In this document: in pieces, positions 48,512-56,616 of the stretch
Layout: every line of letters begins with the position of its first letter
Position numbering within the stretch: position 1 is the stretch's first letter
Source: JBKEDC01 sp047975205
GTDB taxonomy: Bacteria; Bacteroidota; Bacteroidia; Bacteroidales; Prolixibacteraceae
DNA length: 64,000 nucleotides
NCBI GenBank assembly: GCA_047975205.1
Contig: JBKEDC010000043.1
Span: 62,001 to 126,000, forward strand
Direction: 5' to 3'
The notes under the pieces: generated by a model
Databases searched by the model: none
What the model was told of the DNA's origin: nothing
Seen by the model: the letters and a program-made list of their open reading frames with translations, nothing else
Made by a program: the position numbers and the translations under genes

Positions 48512-48793
48512 TATTTCAGCTTGTTAATCAGATGTTAACAGCTTGAAATATTGCCAAATGTATAGTTAAAGCATCTTTATATCGAAAAGAAGATTCAGAT
48601 ACCGAGTTGTGATTCTAAAAGCAATTTATTCTCATCGTAAATTTTATTTGATGATTATCTATTTCAACCTTTCATATGCTCCGAACATTGTTGAAGGCAA
48701 TCCTTTTCCTCAAATGTATATTCTTCCAATTTTAAGATTACATTAGCTTCAAAAAATACAGCTATTTTAAATTTCCAAGCAATGTATTTTTTC

Positions 48794-48801
48794 TATCTTT
48801 G
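48794..48801 (+). promoter_or_regulatory. -7 promoter box for the carAB leader
   Basis: TATCTTTG matches TAnnTTTG. Start of transcription near 48807 gives a leader of about 175 bases before carA. The upstream part of the gap, 48512-48793, shows no gene. Confidence 0.5.
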
Positions 48802-48818
48802 CGCAGATATAAAAACAA

Positions 48819-48860
48819 TGAAGCTTTTAGGAGCTTTATTGAACTATAAAAAGAAATAGA
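48819..48860 (+). CDS. Possible 13-residue leader peptide of carAB
   Basis: A short frame MKLLGALLNYKKK with its ATG at 48819 and a TAG at 48858 lies within the leader just after the predicted transcription start. It is followed by a small hairpin (48869-48889) and then the terminator before carA. A control role in translation-coupled attenuation is conceivable but the frame may be chance. Confidence 0.25.
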
Positions 48861-48916
48861 TTACTTTTGAATTGTGAAGACACAAATTCATTTTTACATA
48901 TTAGAGTATTAAGCAT

Positions 48917-48957
48917 AATGCGTTTGAACTACAAATGTAGTCAAACGCATTTTTTTT
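48917..48957 (+). terminator. Strong hairpin with T-run just before carA (candidate attenuator)
   Basis: A long stem with one bulged A (48917-48933 with 48936-48951) is followed directly by about eight T, only about 25 bases before the carA ATG. If it formed in every transcript it would block carAB, so it is probably conditional, unless it ends a separate upstream RNA. Confidence 0.8.
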
Positions 48958-48981
48958 ATAATTTACATAGCAATCAACGAA

Positions 48982-50067
48982 ATGACAGAGGCAAAAAAAG
49001 TCAGTTTGATTTTAGAAGACGGAACACGTTTTGAAGGAAAATCCTTCGGTTATGAAAAGTCGGCAGCCGGCGAGATTGTATTTTACACGGCAATGACAGG
49101 CTATCCGGAAAGTTTAACCGATCCATCTTACACAGGTCAGATTTTGGTATCAACATTTCCATTAATCGGAAACTACGGAACACCTACTGATGGTGTACAA
49201 AACAAGATTTATGAAAACTTTGAATCTGATAAAATTCACACCACCGGTTTAGTTATTTCTGATTATTCGGTAGAATATAGCCATTGGAATGCTCAAAAAA
49301 GCTTAGGAGATTGGCTAAAAGAACAAAAAGTTCCGGGTATTTACGGTATTGACACCAGAGCCTTAACCAAGATTCTACGGGAAAAGGGTTCTATGTTAGG
49401 AAAAATCGAATTCGAACAAGAGCCTATTGAATTTTACAATCCTAATGCTGAGAACCTAGTTGCCAAGGCGAGTTGCAATGAAGTAGAAACATATGGCAAT
49501 GGCGAGCATCGCGTTGTACTTATCGACTGCGGAACAAAGAATAACATTATCCGCTGTTTATTAAATAGGAATACAACTGTAGTTCGAGTGCCTTGGGATT
49601 ACGATTTTACCCAAGAAGAATACGACGGCGTGTTTATTTCAAACGGCCCCGGTGATCCTGCCATGGCAGACATTACCGTTGAAAACATTAAAAAAGTCAT
49701 TAAAATTGGCAAACCTATTATGGGAATTTGTATGGGTAATCAATTATTAGCCCGTGCAGCAGGTGCTGAAACTTACAAAATGACATTCGGACACCGCAGC
49801 CACAATCAACCTGTATTGCTAGCCGGAAGCGACCGCTGTTATATTACATCACAAAATCATGGTTTTGCTATTGATACCAAAACACTTCCTGAAGAATGGG
49901 AAGAGTTATTTATCAATGTAAACGATGGATCAAATGAAGGTATCCGTCATAAAACAAAACCATTCTTCTCCACTCAATTTCACCCCGAAGCCTCTAGCGG
50001 TCCCGTTGACACGGAGTATCTTTTCGACGAATTCATTGACAATATTGTAAAATATAAAAACGCTTAA
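48982..50067 (+). CDS. carA: Carbamoyl-phosphate synthase small subunit
   Basis: Glutamine amidotransferase that feeds ammonia to CarB for pyrimidines and arginine. The 361 residues have an N-terminal domain beginning SLILEDGTRFEGKSFG and a class I amidotransferase domain with Cys250 (GICMGNQLL) and HPEASSGP near 336. Followed by carB after 18 bases. Confidence 0.96.
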   Translation: MTEAKKVSLILEDGTRFEGKSFGYEKSAAGEIVFYTAMTGYPESLTDPSYTGQILVSTFPLIGNYGTPTDGVQNKIYENFESDKIHTTGLVISDYSVEYSHWNAQKSLGDWLKEQKVPGIYGIDTRALTKILREKGSMLGKIEFEQEPIEFYNPNAENLVAKASCNEVETYGNGEHRVVLIDCGTKNNIIRCLLNRNTTVVRVPWDYDFTQEEYDGVFISNGPGDPAMADITVENIKKVIKIGKPIMGICMGNQLLARAAGAETYKMTFGHRSHNQPVLLAGSDRCYITSQNHGFAIDTKTLPEEWEELFINVNDGSNEGIRHKTKPFFSTQFHPEASSGPVDTEYLFDEFIDNIVKYKNA

Positions 50068-50085
50068 TCTGAGAACAAAGTAATT

Positions 50086-53000
50086 ATGATACGTTTAAAT
50101 AAAAGCATAAAAAAGGTAATAGTTCTGGGTTCCGGAGCGTTGAAAATCGGGGAAGCAGGAGAATTCGACTATTCCGGCTCACAAGCACTAAAGGCCCTAA
50201 AAGAAGAAGGCATTGAAACGGTACTGATAAACCCTAATATTGCCACCATTCAAACCTCACAAGATATTGCCAACAAAGTTTATTTTCTTCCGGTAACGGC
50301 TCAGTTCGTTGAGGAAGTAATTATTAAAGAGAAGCCCGACGGTATTCTTTTGGCATTTGGTGGGCAAACAGCCCTAAACTGTGGCGTAGAGTTATTCGAA
50401 AACGGCATTCTTGAGAAATATAACATTCAGGTAGTAGGTACTCCTGTTCAAGCCATTATCGACACCGAAGATCGCGAAATTTTTGCAGGCAAGCTGAAAG
50501 AAATTAATGTACTGACTCCGAAGTCAATTGCTTGTACCACGATGCAAGAAGGTATTAAAGCTGCTCATGAAATTGGTTTCCCGATCATTGTTCGTGCTGC
50601 TTATACCTTAGGCGGACTAGGTTCCGGATTCTGCTCAAATGATAAAGAACTAGAGGAACTGCTTACTAGCGCATTCTCTTATTCTCCTCAAGTTTTGGTT
50701 GAAGAATCAATCAAGGGATGGAAAGAAGTAGAATATGAAGTTGTTCGCGATCAATACAACAATTGTATCACGGTTTGTAACATGGAAAACTTCGACCCAC
50801 TAGGTATTCACACCGGAGAAAGTATTGTGGTAGCTCCATCGCAAACCCTGTCAAATGCTGAATACCATAAGTTACGTGAAGTTTCGATTCGCATTATTCG
50901 CCATATCGGTGTGATTGGTGAATGTAATGTTCAATTTGCATTAGATCCTAATTCTGAAGATTATCGTGTAATTGAAGTAAATGCACGCCTTTCTCGTTCA
51001 TCAGCTTTAGCATCAAAAGCAACAGGTTATCCGCTAGCTTTCGTAGCAGCTAAGCTCGGTTTAGGTTATGGTTTGCATGAACTGAAGAATTCAGTGACTA
51101 AAGTTACTACAGCCTGCTTCGAGCCCGCATTAGATTATATTGTTTGTAAAATTCCACGTTGGGATTTAAATAAGTTCAGCGGCGTTTCTAAAAACTTGGG
51201 CAGTTCAATGAAATCGGTTGGCGAGATCATGTCGATTGGCAGGAGTTTTGAAGAAGCCATTCAAAAAGGATTGAGAATGGTTGGACTGGGCATGCATGGT
51301 TTCGTGGCCAATAACAGCGAACTGAGCATTGAACAAATAGAAGATGAGTTAGCAAATCCTACCGACCGCCGAATTTTCGCTATTGCTGCCGCCTTTGACA
51401 AAGGATACAGCGTGCAACAAATTCATGACATTACCAAAATCGATTGTTGGTTCTTACAAAAACTGCACAACATTCACAATCTAAAAGATAAATTAGTTGC
51501 TACCTCGTCGTTAGAACAATTAGATATCGATTTATTGAAGAGTGTCAAGCAATCGGGATTCTCTGACTTCCAAATTGCACGACTTATATTAAAATCAACC
51601 AATAAAGAAATCAGCCAAGACTTGCTTAGAGTTCGCACTTATCGTAAAGATAAAGGCATCACTCCATACGTGAAACAAATTGACACCCTTGCCGGGGAAT
51701 ATCCTGCACAAACCAATTACTTATATCTCACGTATAATGGTTCAGAGCATGATATTGATTTCGTGAACGATCAAAAATCTATTGTAGTATTAGGTTCCGG
51801 AGCTTATCGTATTGGTAGCTCGGTGGAATTTGATTGGTGTTCGGTAAATGCCATCAACACCATCAGAAAAGAGGGTTATCGCTCTATCATGATAAACTAC
51901 AATCCCGAAACGGTAAGTACTGATTACGACACTTGCGACCGTTTGTACTTTGATGAACTTTCATTCGAACGTGTGCTAGACATTTACGACATGGAGATTC
52001 CTAAAGGAATGATTGTTTCGGTTGGCGGACAAATTCCAAACAACTTAGCCATGCGCCTACATGGCGAAAATGTGCCTATTTTGGGAACTTCAGCCTTAAA
52101 GATTGACAATGCCGAAGATCGTCAGAAATTTAGTTCGTTGCTTGATGAAATTGGTGTTGATCAGCCTCGATGGAGCGAGCTTACCAGCGTTCAACATATT
52201 TATAATTTTGTTGATGAGGTTGGATTCCCTGTACTTATTCGTCCTTCTTATGTACTTTCGGGAGCGGCCATGAATGTTGTTTCTAATAAAGAACAATTAG
52301 AACACTTCTTGAACATGGCAGCTGCTGTATCGAAAGAACATCCGGTGGTAGTTTCCGAATTTATAGAGCAAGCTAAAGAAATTGAAATTGATGCTGTTGC
52401 CGATAAAGGTGAAATGGTGGCTTATGCTATTTCTGAACACGTGGAATTTGCCGGTGTGCACTCGGGCGACGCTACGATTGTGTTCCCTCCTCAGAAACTT
52501 TATGTAGAAACTATCCGTCGTATTAAAAAAATTTCGAGAGAGATTGCCAAGGCACTTGACATTTCGGGTCCATTTAATATGCAATTCTTAGCCAAAGACA
52601 ACGATATTAAAGTAATTGAGTGTAACCTGCGTGCTTCTCGTTCATTTCCATTCGTTTCTAAGGTGATGAAGATAAATATGATTGAAATTGCTACTAAAGT
52701 AATGATGGGTGTGCCCTATGAACGTCCGGATAAATCATTATTTGAGTTAGATTATGTGGGTGTTAAAGCCCCTCAGTTCTCGTTCCATCGCCTACTAAAT
52801 GCCGACCCTGTATTGGGTGTAGATATGTCTTCAACCGGTGAAGTGGCTTGTATAGGCGAGAACTTCTATGAAGCTATTCTAAAATCAATGCTTTCTGTAG
52901 GATATAAATATCCTAAGAAAAACATCTTGATTTCTTCGGGCCCTGCGCGTTCTAAACTGGAATTGCTAGATAGTGCCAAACTTCTTCAAGCTAACGGATA

Positions 53001-53325
53001 CAACGTTTTTGCTACAGAAGGTACGCATCGTTATTTCCGCGAAAACGAAGTAGAATCAACCCTACTCCATTGGCCTGATGAATCAGACCATCAGCCCAAT
53101 ATTGATACTTACCTAAAAGAACGCAAAATTGATTTGGTGGTGAATATTCCTAAAAATCATACGAACCGAGAATTAAGTAATGGATATCGCATTCGTCGTC
53201 ATTCTATTGATTACAACGTGCCATTGATTACCAACTCACGCGTGGCTAGTGCATTCATACATGCTGTTTGCACCTACAAATTTGAGGATATTAATATTAA
53301 GCATTGGAACGAATACAAATCTTAA
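50086..53325 (+). CDS. carB: Carbamoyl-phosphate synthase large subunit
   Basis: The 1079 residues are two duplicated ATP-grasp halves with the expected motifs: VLGSGALKIGEAGEFDYSGSQALKAL near residue 14 and the second copy VLGSGAYRIGSSVEFDWCSVNAINTI near 566, each with its ATP-grasp lysine loop, plus a C-terminal allosteric/MGS-like domain (about 945-1079) with SSGPARSKLELLDSAKLL. Makes carbamoyl phosphate from bicarbonate, ATP and ammonia. A stem-loop follows the gene. Confidence 0.97.
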   Translation: MIRLNKSIKKVIVLGSGALKIGEAGEFDYSGSQALKALKEEGIETVLINPNIATIQTSQDIANKVYFLPVTAQFVEEVIIKEKPDGILLAFGGQTALNCGVELFENGILEKYNIQVVGTPVQAIIDTEDREIFAGKLKEINVLTPKSIACTTMQEGIKAAHEIGFPIIVRAAYTLGGLGSGFCSNDKELEELLTSAFSYSPQVLVEESIKGWKEVEYEVVRDQYNNCITVCNMENFDPLGIHTGESIVVAPSQTLSNAEYHKLREVSIRIIRHIGVIGECNVQFALDPNSEDYRVIEVNARLSRSSALASKATGYPLAFVAAKLGLGYGLHELKNSVTKVTTACFEPALDYIVCKIPRWDLNKFSGVSKNLGSSMKSVGEIMSIGRSFEEAIQKGLRMVGLGMHGFVANNSELSIEQIEDELANPTDRRIFAIAAAFDKGYSVQQIHDITKIDCWFLQKLHNIHNLKDKLVATSSLEQLDIDLLKSVKQSGFSDFQIARLILKSTNKEISQDLLRVRTYRKDKGITPYVKQIDTLAGEYPAQTNYLYLTYNGSEHDIDFVNDQKSIVVLGSGAYRIGSSVEFDWCSVNAINTIRKEGYRSIMINYNPETVSTDYDTCDRLYFDELSFERVLDIYDMEIPKGMIVSVGGQIPNNLAMRLHGENVPILGTSALKIDNAEDRQKFSSLLDEIGVDQPRWSELTSVQHIYNFVDEVGFPVLIRPSYVLSGAAMNVVSNKEQLEHFLNMAAAVSKEHPVVVSEFIEQAKEIEIDAVADKGEMVAYAISEHVEFAGVHSGDATIVFPPQKLYVETIRRIKKISREIAKALDISGPFNMQFLAKDNDIKVIECNLRASRSFPFVSKVMKINMIEIATKVMMGVPYERPDKSLFELDYVGVKAPQFSFHRLLNADPVLGVDMSSTGEVACIGENFYEAILKSMLSVGYKYPKKNILISSGPARSKLELLDSAKLLQANGYNVFATEGTHRYFRENEVESTLLHWPDESDHQPNIDTYLKERKIDLVVNIPKNHTNRELSNGYRIRRHSIDYNVPLITNSRVASAFIHAVCTYKFEDINIKHWNEYKS

Positions 53326-53386
53326 AGTTAAGCAGTATTGTGTTTGGGAAGAAGGCTGATTAAGCTTTCCTACTACTGAATAAATG

Positions 53387-53420
53387 GCAAAACCCAAATT
53401 GGGTTTTGCTATTTATCTTT
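53387..53420 (+). terminator. Terminator after carB
   Basis: An 11-bp nearly continuous inverted repeat (53387-53397 with 53399-53409) followed by TATTTATCTTTTT. Confidence 0.7.
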
Positions 53421-53479
53421 TTAACGACAAAATTCTTTTTTAAGCTTTATCATTTTTGAGTTTTTTGTAATTTTACCTC

Positions 53480-53677
53480 ATGAAAGTTACTAACACAAAA
53501 GCATTCGTAGCATTTCTTGCCGGACTAACCGATGGGTTCATCACTCAATTGTTATTGAAGTGGATATTCCCAAATCTAAACCGATTCTTATCGGGTAGCA
53601 TTGTTTTAGCTGTTGCACTATGTTCATATTTGATAGCCGTGCGTTTTTTTAACAGTAAAAATAATAGCTCTTTCTAA
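53480..53677 (+). CDS. Small two-helix membrane protein, unknown function
   Basis: Not recognised. The 65 residues form two hydrophobic segments (about 8-28 and 36-57) joined by the basic loop KWIFPNLNRFLSG, ending in a polar Lys/Asn/Ser tail. It stands alone between carB and the convergent stress-protein gene. Upstream is TTTTGTAATTTTAC, a partial promoter match. Coding-like start and composition support it moderately. Confidence 0.55.
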   Translation: MKVTNTKAFVAFLAGLTDGFITQLLLKWIFPNLNRFLSGSIVLAVALCSYLIAVRFFNSKNNSSF

Positions 53678-53682
53678 AAAAA

Positions 53683-53700
53683 GGAATTCTTCCGAACTCC
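53683..53700 (-). terminator. Terminator after the stress-protein gene
   Basis: Minus-strand hairpin GGAGTTC/GAATTCC with one mismatch and a four-base loop, followed by a T-run (53676-53682). Confidence 0.55.
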
Positions 53701-53726
53701 TTCCAATGCAATTTTAGTCTGTTTTT

Positions 53727-54821
53727 TTAATGAAATACCAACAACGGCGTGGTTGAATGAAACACCATCTTGCGGGCAACACTCGGGTTTAACAAGCGAG
53801 TTAACATATTTCTACGATGTGTGGTCAACGAGATTAAATCTACTTCATTTTTCTTAATATAATCTTCCAAAACGCCCAAGTAATCTTCTCCCGGAACAAT
53901 GCTGCATTGTATTCCGGATTCCGGATATTTTGCTTCCAAATCTGATTGCAGAACATTCAACTTTGCCTTGCTTAAGCTACTGGTTTGCTCTGATCCCACA
54001 TGAATACATGATATTTGTCGGCTAAACTCGGAAGAAAGGTCTATAAGTTTAGCTATGGAAAGCAAATCTTTCTTATCAAAATTTGTAGTGTAGAGTAATC
54101 TTACTTCTTTATTGTAATCAATATCTTTCGATTGGATAGGCACAACTAAAACAGGTACTTTCGATTTATAAATCACCCCGGCAGTAGTGCTTCCTACAAT
54201 ATCACTGTTCTCTCCGGGTCCTTTCGAGCCCATAACTACCAACTTAGGCGGATTGTTATCAATGTAATCCAAAATATCATCTTCCGGATAGCCAATCTTA
54301 ATAATTTGCTCGTTTTCTATTTTATCCCAACGTTCCTTCCCTATTTCATCGACTAGCTTCTGCAAAAAGTCGGCAAATCGTTTATGGGCAAGTTCTTCTC
54401 TAATCTTCATATTTTCGAAGTATTCGGTATTCATTGCCACTACTTCTGAATAAGGAACGCTTAAAAAATCAAGTTGATTTATTACATGATAGAAGGTTAG
54501 TTTTGTATCGAGCCTATAGGCAATTTCGAAGGCAGTTTTAGCTGCCTTGTAAGCATAGGTTGAAAAATCAACTAGAACAACCACATTATTTTCTTTCCTG
54601 AAATCGTTTACCTCTTCTTTGCCTAACATAGCATCAACAATAACCCATGCTTTACTCACATCATTTTCATGTACCTTTACTTTTACCCCCATTGCCGTTG
54701 CTCCTTGAATAAGATTTACATTCTTTAATGTGCAATTAATATCGGCATCTTGAAGCATAGTTTTTAATAATTCGGCTTTAGAATAGGGTAAATGTGCAAT
54801 AGTTATTAATTTATCAGTCAT
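53727..54821 (-). CDS. Universal-stress protein with N-terminal DUF2007-like domain and two Usp domains
   Basis: The 364 residues have three parts. About 1-70 (LITIAHLPYSKAELLKTMLQDADINCTLKNV ... GVKVKVHENDVSKAWVIV) resemble the DUF2007 putative signal-transducing domain. About 78-230 form a Usp domain with the ATP-binding-type VVMGSKGPGENSDIVGSTTAGVIYKSKVPVLVVP. About 240-364 form a second Usp domain in which the ATP loop is degenerate (LISLTTHRRNMLTRLLNPSVARKMVFHSTTPLLVF). Role: stress or nutrient sensing, inferred. Not in an obvious operon. Confidence 0.75.
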   Translation of the reverse strand: MTDKLITIAHLPYSKAELLKTMLQDADINCTLKNVNLIQGATAMGVKVKVHENDVSKAWVIVDAMLGKEEVNDFRKENNVVVLVDFSTYAYKAAKTAFEIAYRLDTKLTFYHVINQLDFLSVPYSEVVAMNTEYFENMKIREELAHKRFADFLQKLVDEIGKERWDKIENEQIIKIGYPEDDILDYIDNNPPKLVVMGSKGPGENSDIVGSTTAGVIYKSKVPVLVVPIQSKDIDYNKEVRLLYTTNFDKKDLLSIAKLIDLSSEFSRQISCIHVGSEQTSSLSKAKLNVLQSDLEAKYPESGIQCSIVPGEDYLGVLEDYIKKNEVDLISLTTHRRNMLTRLLNPSVARKMVFHSTTPLLVFH

Positions 54822-54962
54822 AATTGTACAGTTTTTTGTAGTTTAGAAATTCATTTATATCGTTAAACAATTTAATATTAATTAAAGTTTCTGTTAAACA
54901 GCATAAAAAGATCGGCTAACACAGCTCAATTTATGAAAGAATAAACACTTTAACAAGTTCAT

Positions 54963-55703
54963 ATGTCAAAAACAGCATTAATTACAGGAGCAGCTAAGCG
55001 AATCGGGAAAGAAATCGCACTACATTTAGCTGCTGAAGGTTGGAATATCGCTATTCATTACAACAAATCAGAGAAAGAAGCTACAGAGTTGTATAAATCT
55101 TTATGCATTAAATACCCCGAACAAGAATTCGACTTATTCCAAGCCGATTTGCAGAATCCGTTGGCTGCCGAAAGGTTGGTTCCTGAAGTATGCAAAGTGA
55201 TGCCTAAATTAAGCTTACTCATTAACAATGCGTCTATATTTATTCAATCATCGCTATTAAACTCACCATTTGATTTGATTGAACAAACTATGCAAATTAA
55301 CTACATTGCTCCAATGCTGTTAACACGTGATTTCGGAAGATGCGTGGAACATGGGAATGTTATTAACCTCAACGATACCCGAATCACAGGAAACAAAGCT
55401 GATTATGCGGCCTACACACTTTCTAAAAAAGGATTGTGGGAACTTACCAAAATGGCAGCATTAGAGTTTGCACCCCAAATTCGAGTAAACTCGATCGCTT
55501 TAGGCACCATTATTCCTCCGGAAGGGAAAGGGGAAGACTACTTAAATAAGCTTGCCGAAAAAATCCCCATGAATGAAAATGCTTCGGTTTCAGAAGTTTT
55601 GAAAACATTAAACTTCATATTGGCGAGCAATCACTTAACCGGGCAGCAAATTTTCTGCGATGGAGGGAGACAATTGGGAAAGGTGTATGAATATCGAGAT
55701 TAA
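54963..55703 (+). CDS. SDR reductase resembling pteridine/dihydromonapterin reductases
   Basis: NAD(P)H-dependent short-chain dehydrogenase of 246 residues. The nucleotide motif is TGAAKRIGK (8-16) and the NNAS motif is near 88-91. The usual catalytic Ser is Asp138, 13 residues before Tyr151, with Lys155 after it; this Asp-Tyr-Lys spacing is the same as in pteridine reductase PTR1 (Asp181, Tyr194, Lys198). The Arg in GAAKRIGK is also PTR1/FolM-like. The likely substrate is a reduced pterin; FolM-type dihydromonapterin or dihydrofolate reduction is the best guess. Confidence 0.75.
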   Translation: MSKTALITGAAKRIGKEIALHLAAEGWNIAIHYNKSEKEATELYKSLCIKYPEQEFDLFQADLQNPLAAERLVPEVCKVMPKLSLLINNASIFIQSSLLNSPFDLIEQTMQINYIAPMLLTRDFGRCVEHGNVINLNDTRITGNKADYAAYTLSKKGLWELTKMAALEFAPQIRVNSIALGTIIPPEGKGEDYLNKLAEKIPMNENASVSEVLKTLNFILASNHLTGQQIFCDGGRQLGKVYEYRD

Positions 55704-55774
55704 CAAACACCTTAAGAAATAATTTATTCACCTATTAAATAACGACACAAGCATCTTCTACACACTTTTTTTGC

Positions 55775-55782
55775 TATGTTTG
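55775..55782 (+). promoter_or_regulatory. -7 promoter box for the acidic-protein/PspC genes
   Basis: TATGTTTG is a full match to TAnnTTTG, 26 bases before the start of the 55808 gene. Confidence 0.5.
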
Positions 55783-55807
55783 TGCTAAACCAAAAATTAG
55801 ATTAATT

Positions 55808-56065
55808 ATGTTACCAAAGTTTTTATTGGCAGATAACTCGCAAGAGTTTCCGGATACTATTTTTATTGTACACAACGAAGAACCTCGTTTCATTGTTGAA
55901 TCTGATATTGAAGATTTTCAAAAAAATCAAAAAATACATTGGATTGATGCCAAACCTGAATCTGATAAATTAATTAACACTCTTCTGGAAGACGCCGAAG
56001 ATTTCCTTGATGCAGAACTAGATTATCAGGATATTCTTTTAGGTGAAGATGAGGATGAAGAATAA
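55808..56065 (+). CDS. Small acidic protein, unknown function
   Basis: Not recognised. The 85 residues are strongly acidic, with a final tail GEDEDEE, no signal peptide and no membrane segment; a beta-rich start (LPKFLLADNSQEFPDTIFIVHNEEPRFIVESD) gives way to helix. Good coding composition, own promoter, and a PspC gene 18 bases downstream support a real gene, possibly co-transcribed with the two PspC genes. Confidence 0.65.
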   Translation: MLPKFLLADNSQEFPDTIFIVHNEEPRFIVESDIEDFQKNQKIHWIDAKPESDKLINTLLEDAEDFLDAELDYQDILLGEDEDEE

Positions 56066-56083
56066 CCTGATTAAATTTATAAT

Positions 56084-56272
56084 ATGAGTAACAAAAGATT
56101 GTTTCGTTCACAAAATAGAATGGTGGCAGGAGTTTGTGCAGGAATAGCCGAATATTTTGATTTAGACCCGACTATAGTACGTGTCATTTTTGCTATCTTA
56201 TTGTGCGGATACGGCAGTGGTCTTCTTGTTTACCTAGTTATGTGGATTATTGTTCCCGAAAAAATTTATTAA
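56084..56272 (+). CDS. PspC-domain membrane protein (first of a pair)
   Basis: A stand-alone 62-residue PspC domain: basic start (SNKRLFRSQ), the conserved MVAGVCAGIAEYFDLDPTIVRVIFAIL block and one membrane helix (about 35-58, YGSGLLVYLVMWIIVP). PspC links to phage-shock envelope responses in other bacteria. The next gene is a second PspC protein 16 bases downstream. Confidence 0.85.
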   Translation: MSNKRLFRSQNRMVAGVCAGIAEYFDLDPTIVRVIFAILLCGYGSGLLVYLVMWIIVPEKIY

Positions 56273-56288
56273 ACAGAAATATTAAATT

Positions 56289-56468
56289 ATGAGCTCAAAA
56301 TTAGTTAAAGGTGCAGATAGAAAAATTGCCGGAGTATGCAGCGGATTGGCAAACTACTTTAATATGGAAACTAGCATTATGCGCGTGATTTTCATTCTTG
56401 CTTTTTTACTTGCCGGTGCAGGTATTCTTCTTTATTTGATTCTTTGGTTGGTTATGCCTAATCAATAG
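56289..56468 (+). CDS. PspC-domain membrane protein (second of a pair)
   Basis: A 59-residue protein, MSSKLVKGADRKIAGVCSGL..., with the same KIAGVCSGLANYFNMETSIMRVIFILAF block as its neighbour and one membrane helix (about 33-55) ending LILWLVMP. It is easily overlooked because of its length. The two genes look like a tandem duplication that has diverged. Confidence 0.85.
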   Translation: MSSKLVKGADRKIAGVCSGLANYFNMETSIMRVIFILAFLLAGAGILLYLILWLVMPNQ

Positions 56469-56489
56469 AATAAAATATCTGGTAAGATT

Positions 56490-56522
56490 AAAGAAAGGCT
56501 ATTCTCATGAATAGTCTTTCTT
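56490..56522 (+). terminator. Terminator after the PspC pair
   Basis: Stem 56490-56504 with 56509-56522 contains one G-T pair; a short T-containing sequence follows. Confidence 0.5.
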
Positions 56523-56616
56523 GCATAAAAAACACAAATACATTCCCAACACGTGATGTCTGAATTTAGAATATACTATATTATTCGGCATTTGAGGTAA
56601 TGAAAAAACCACACTC

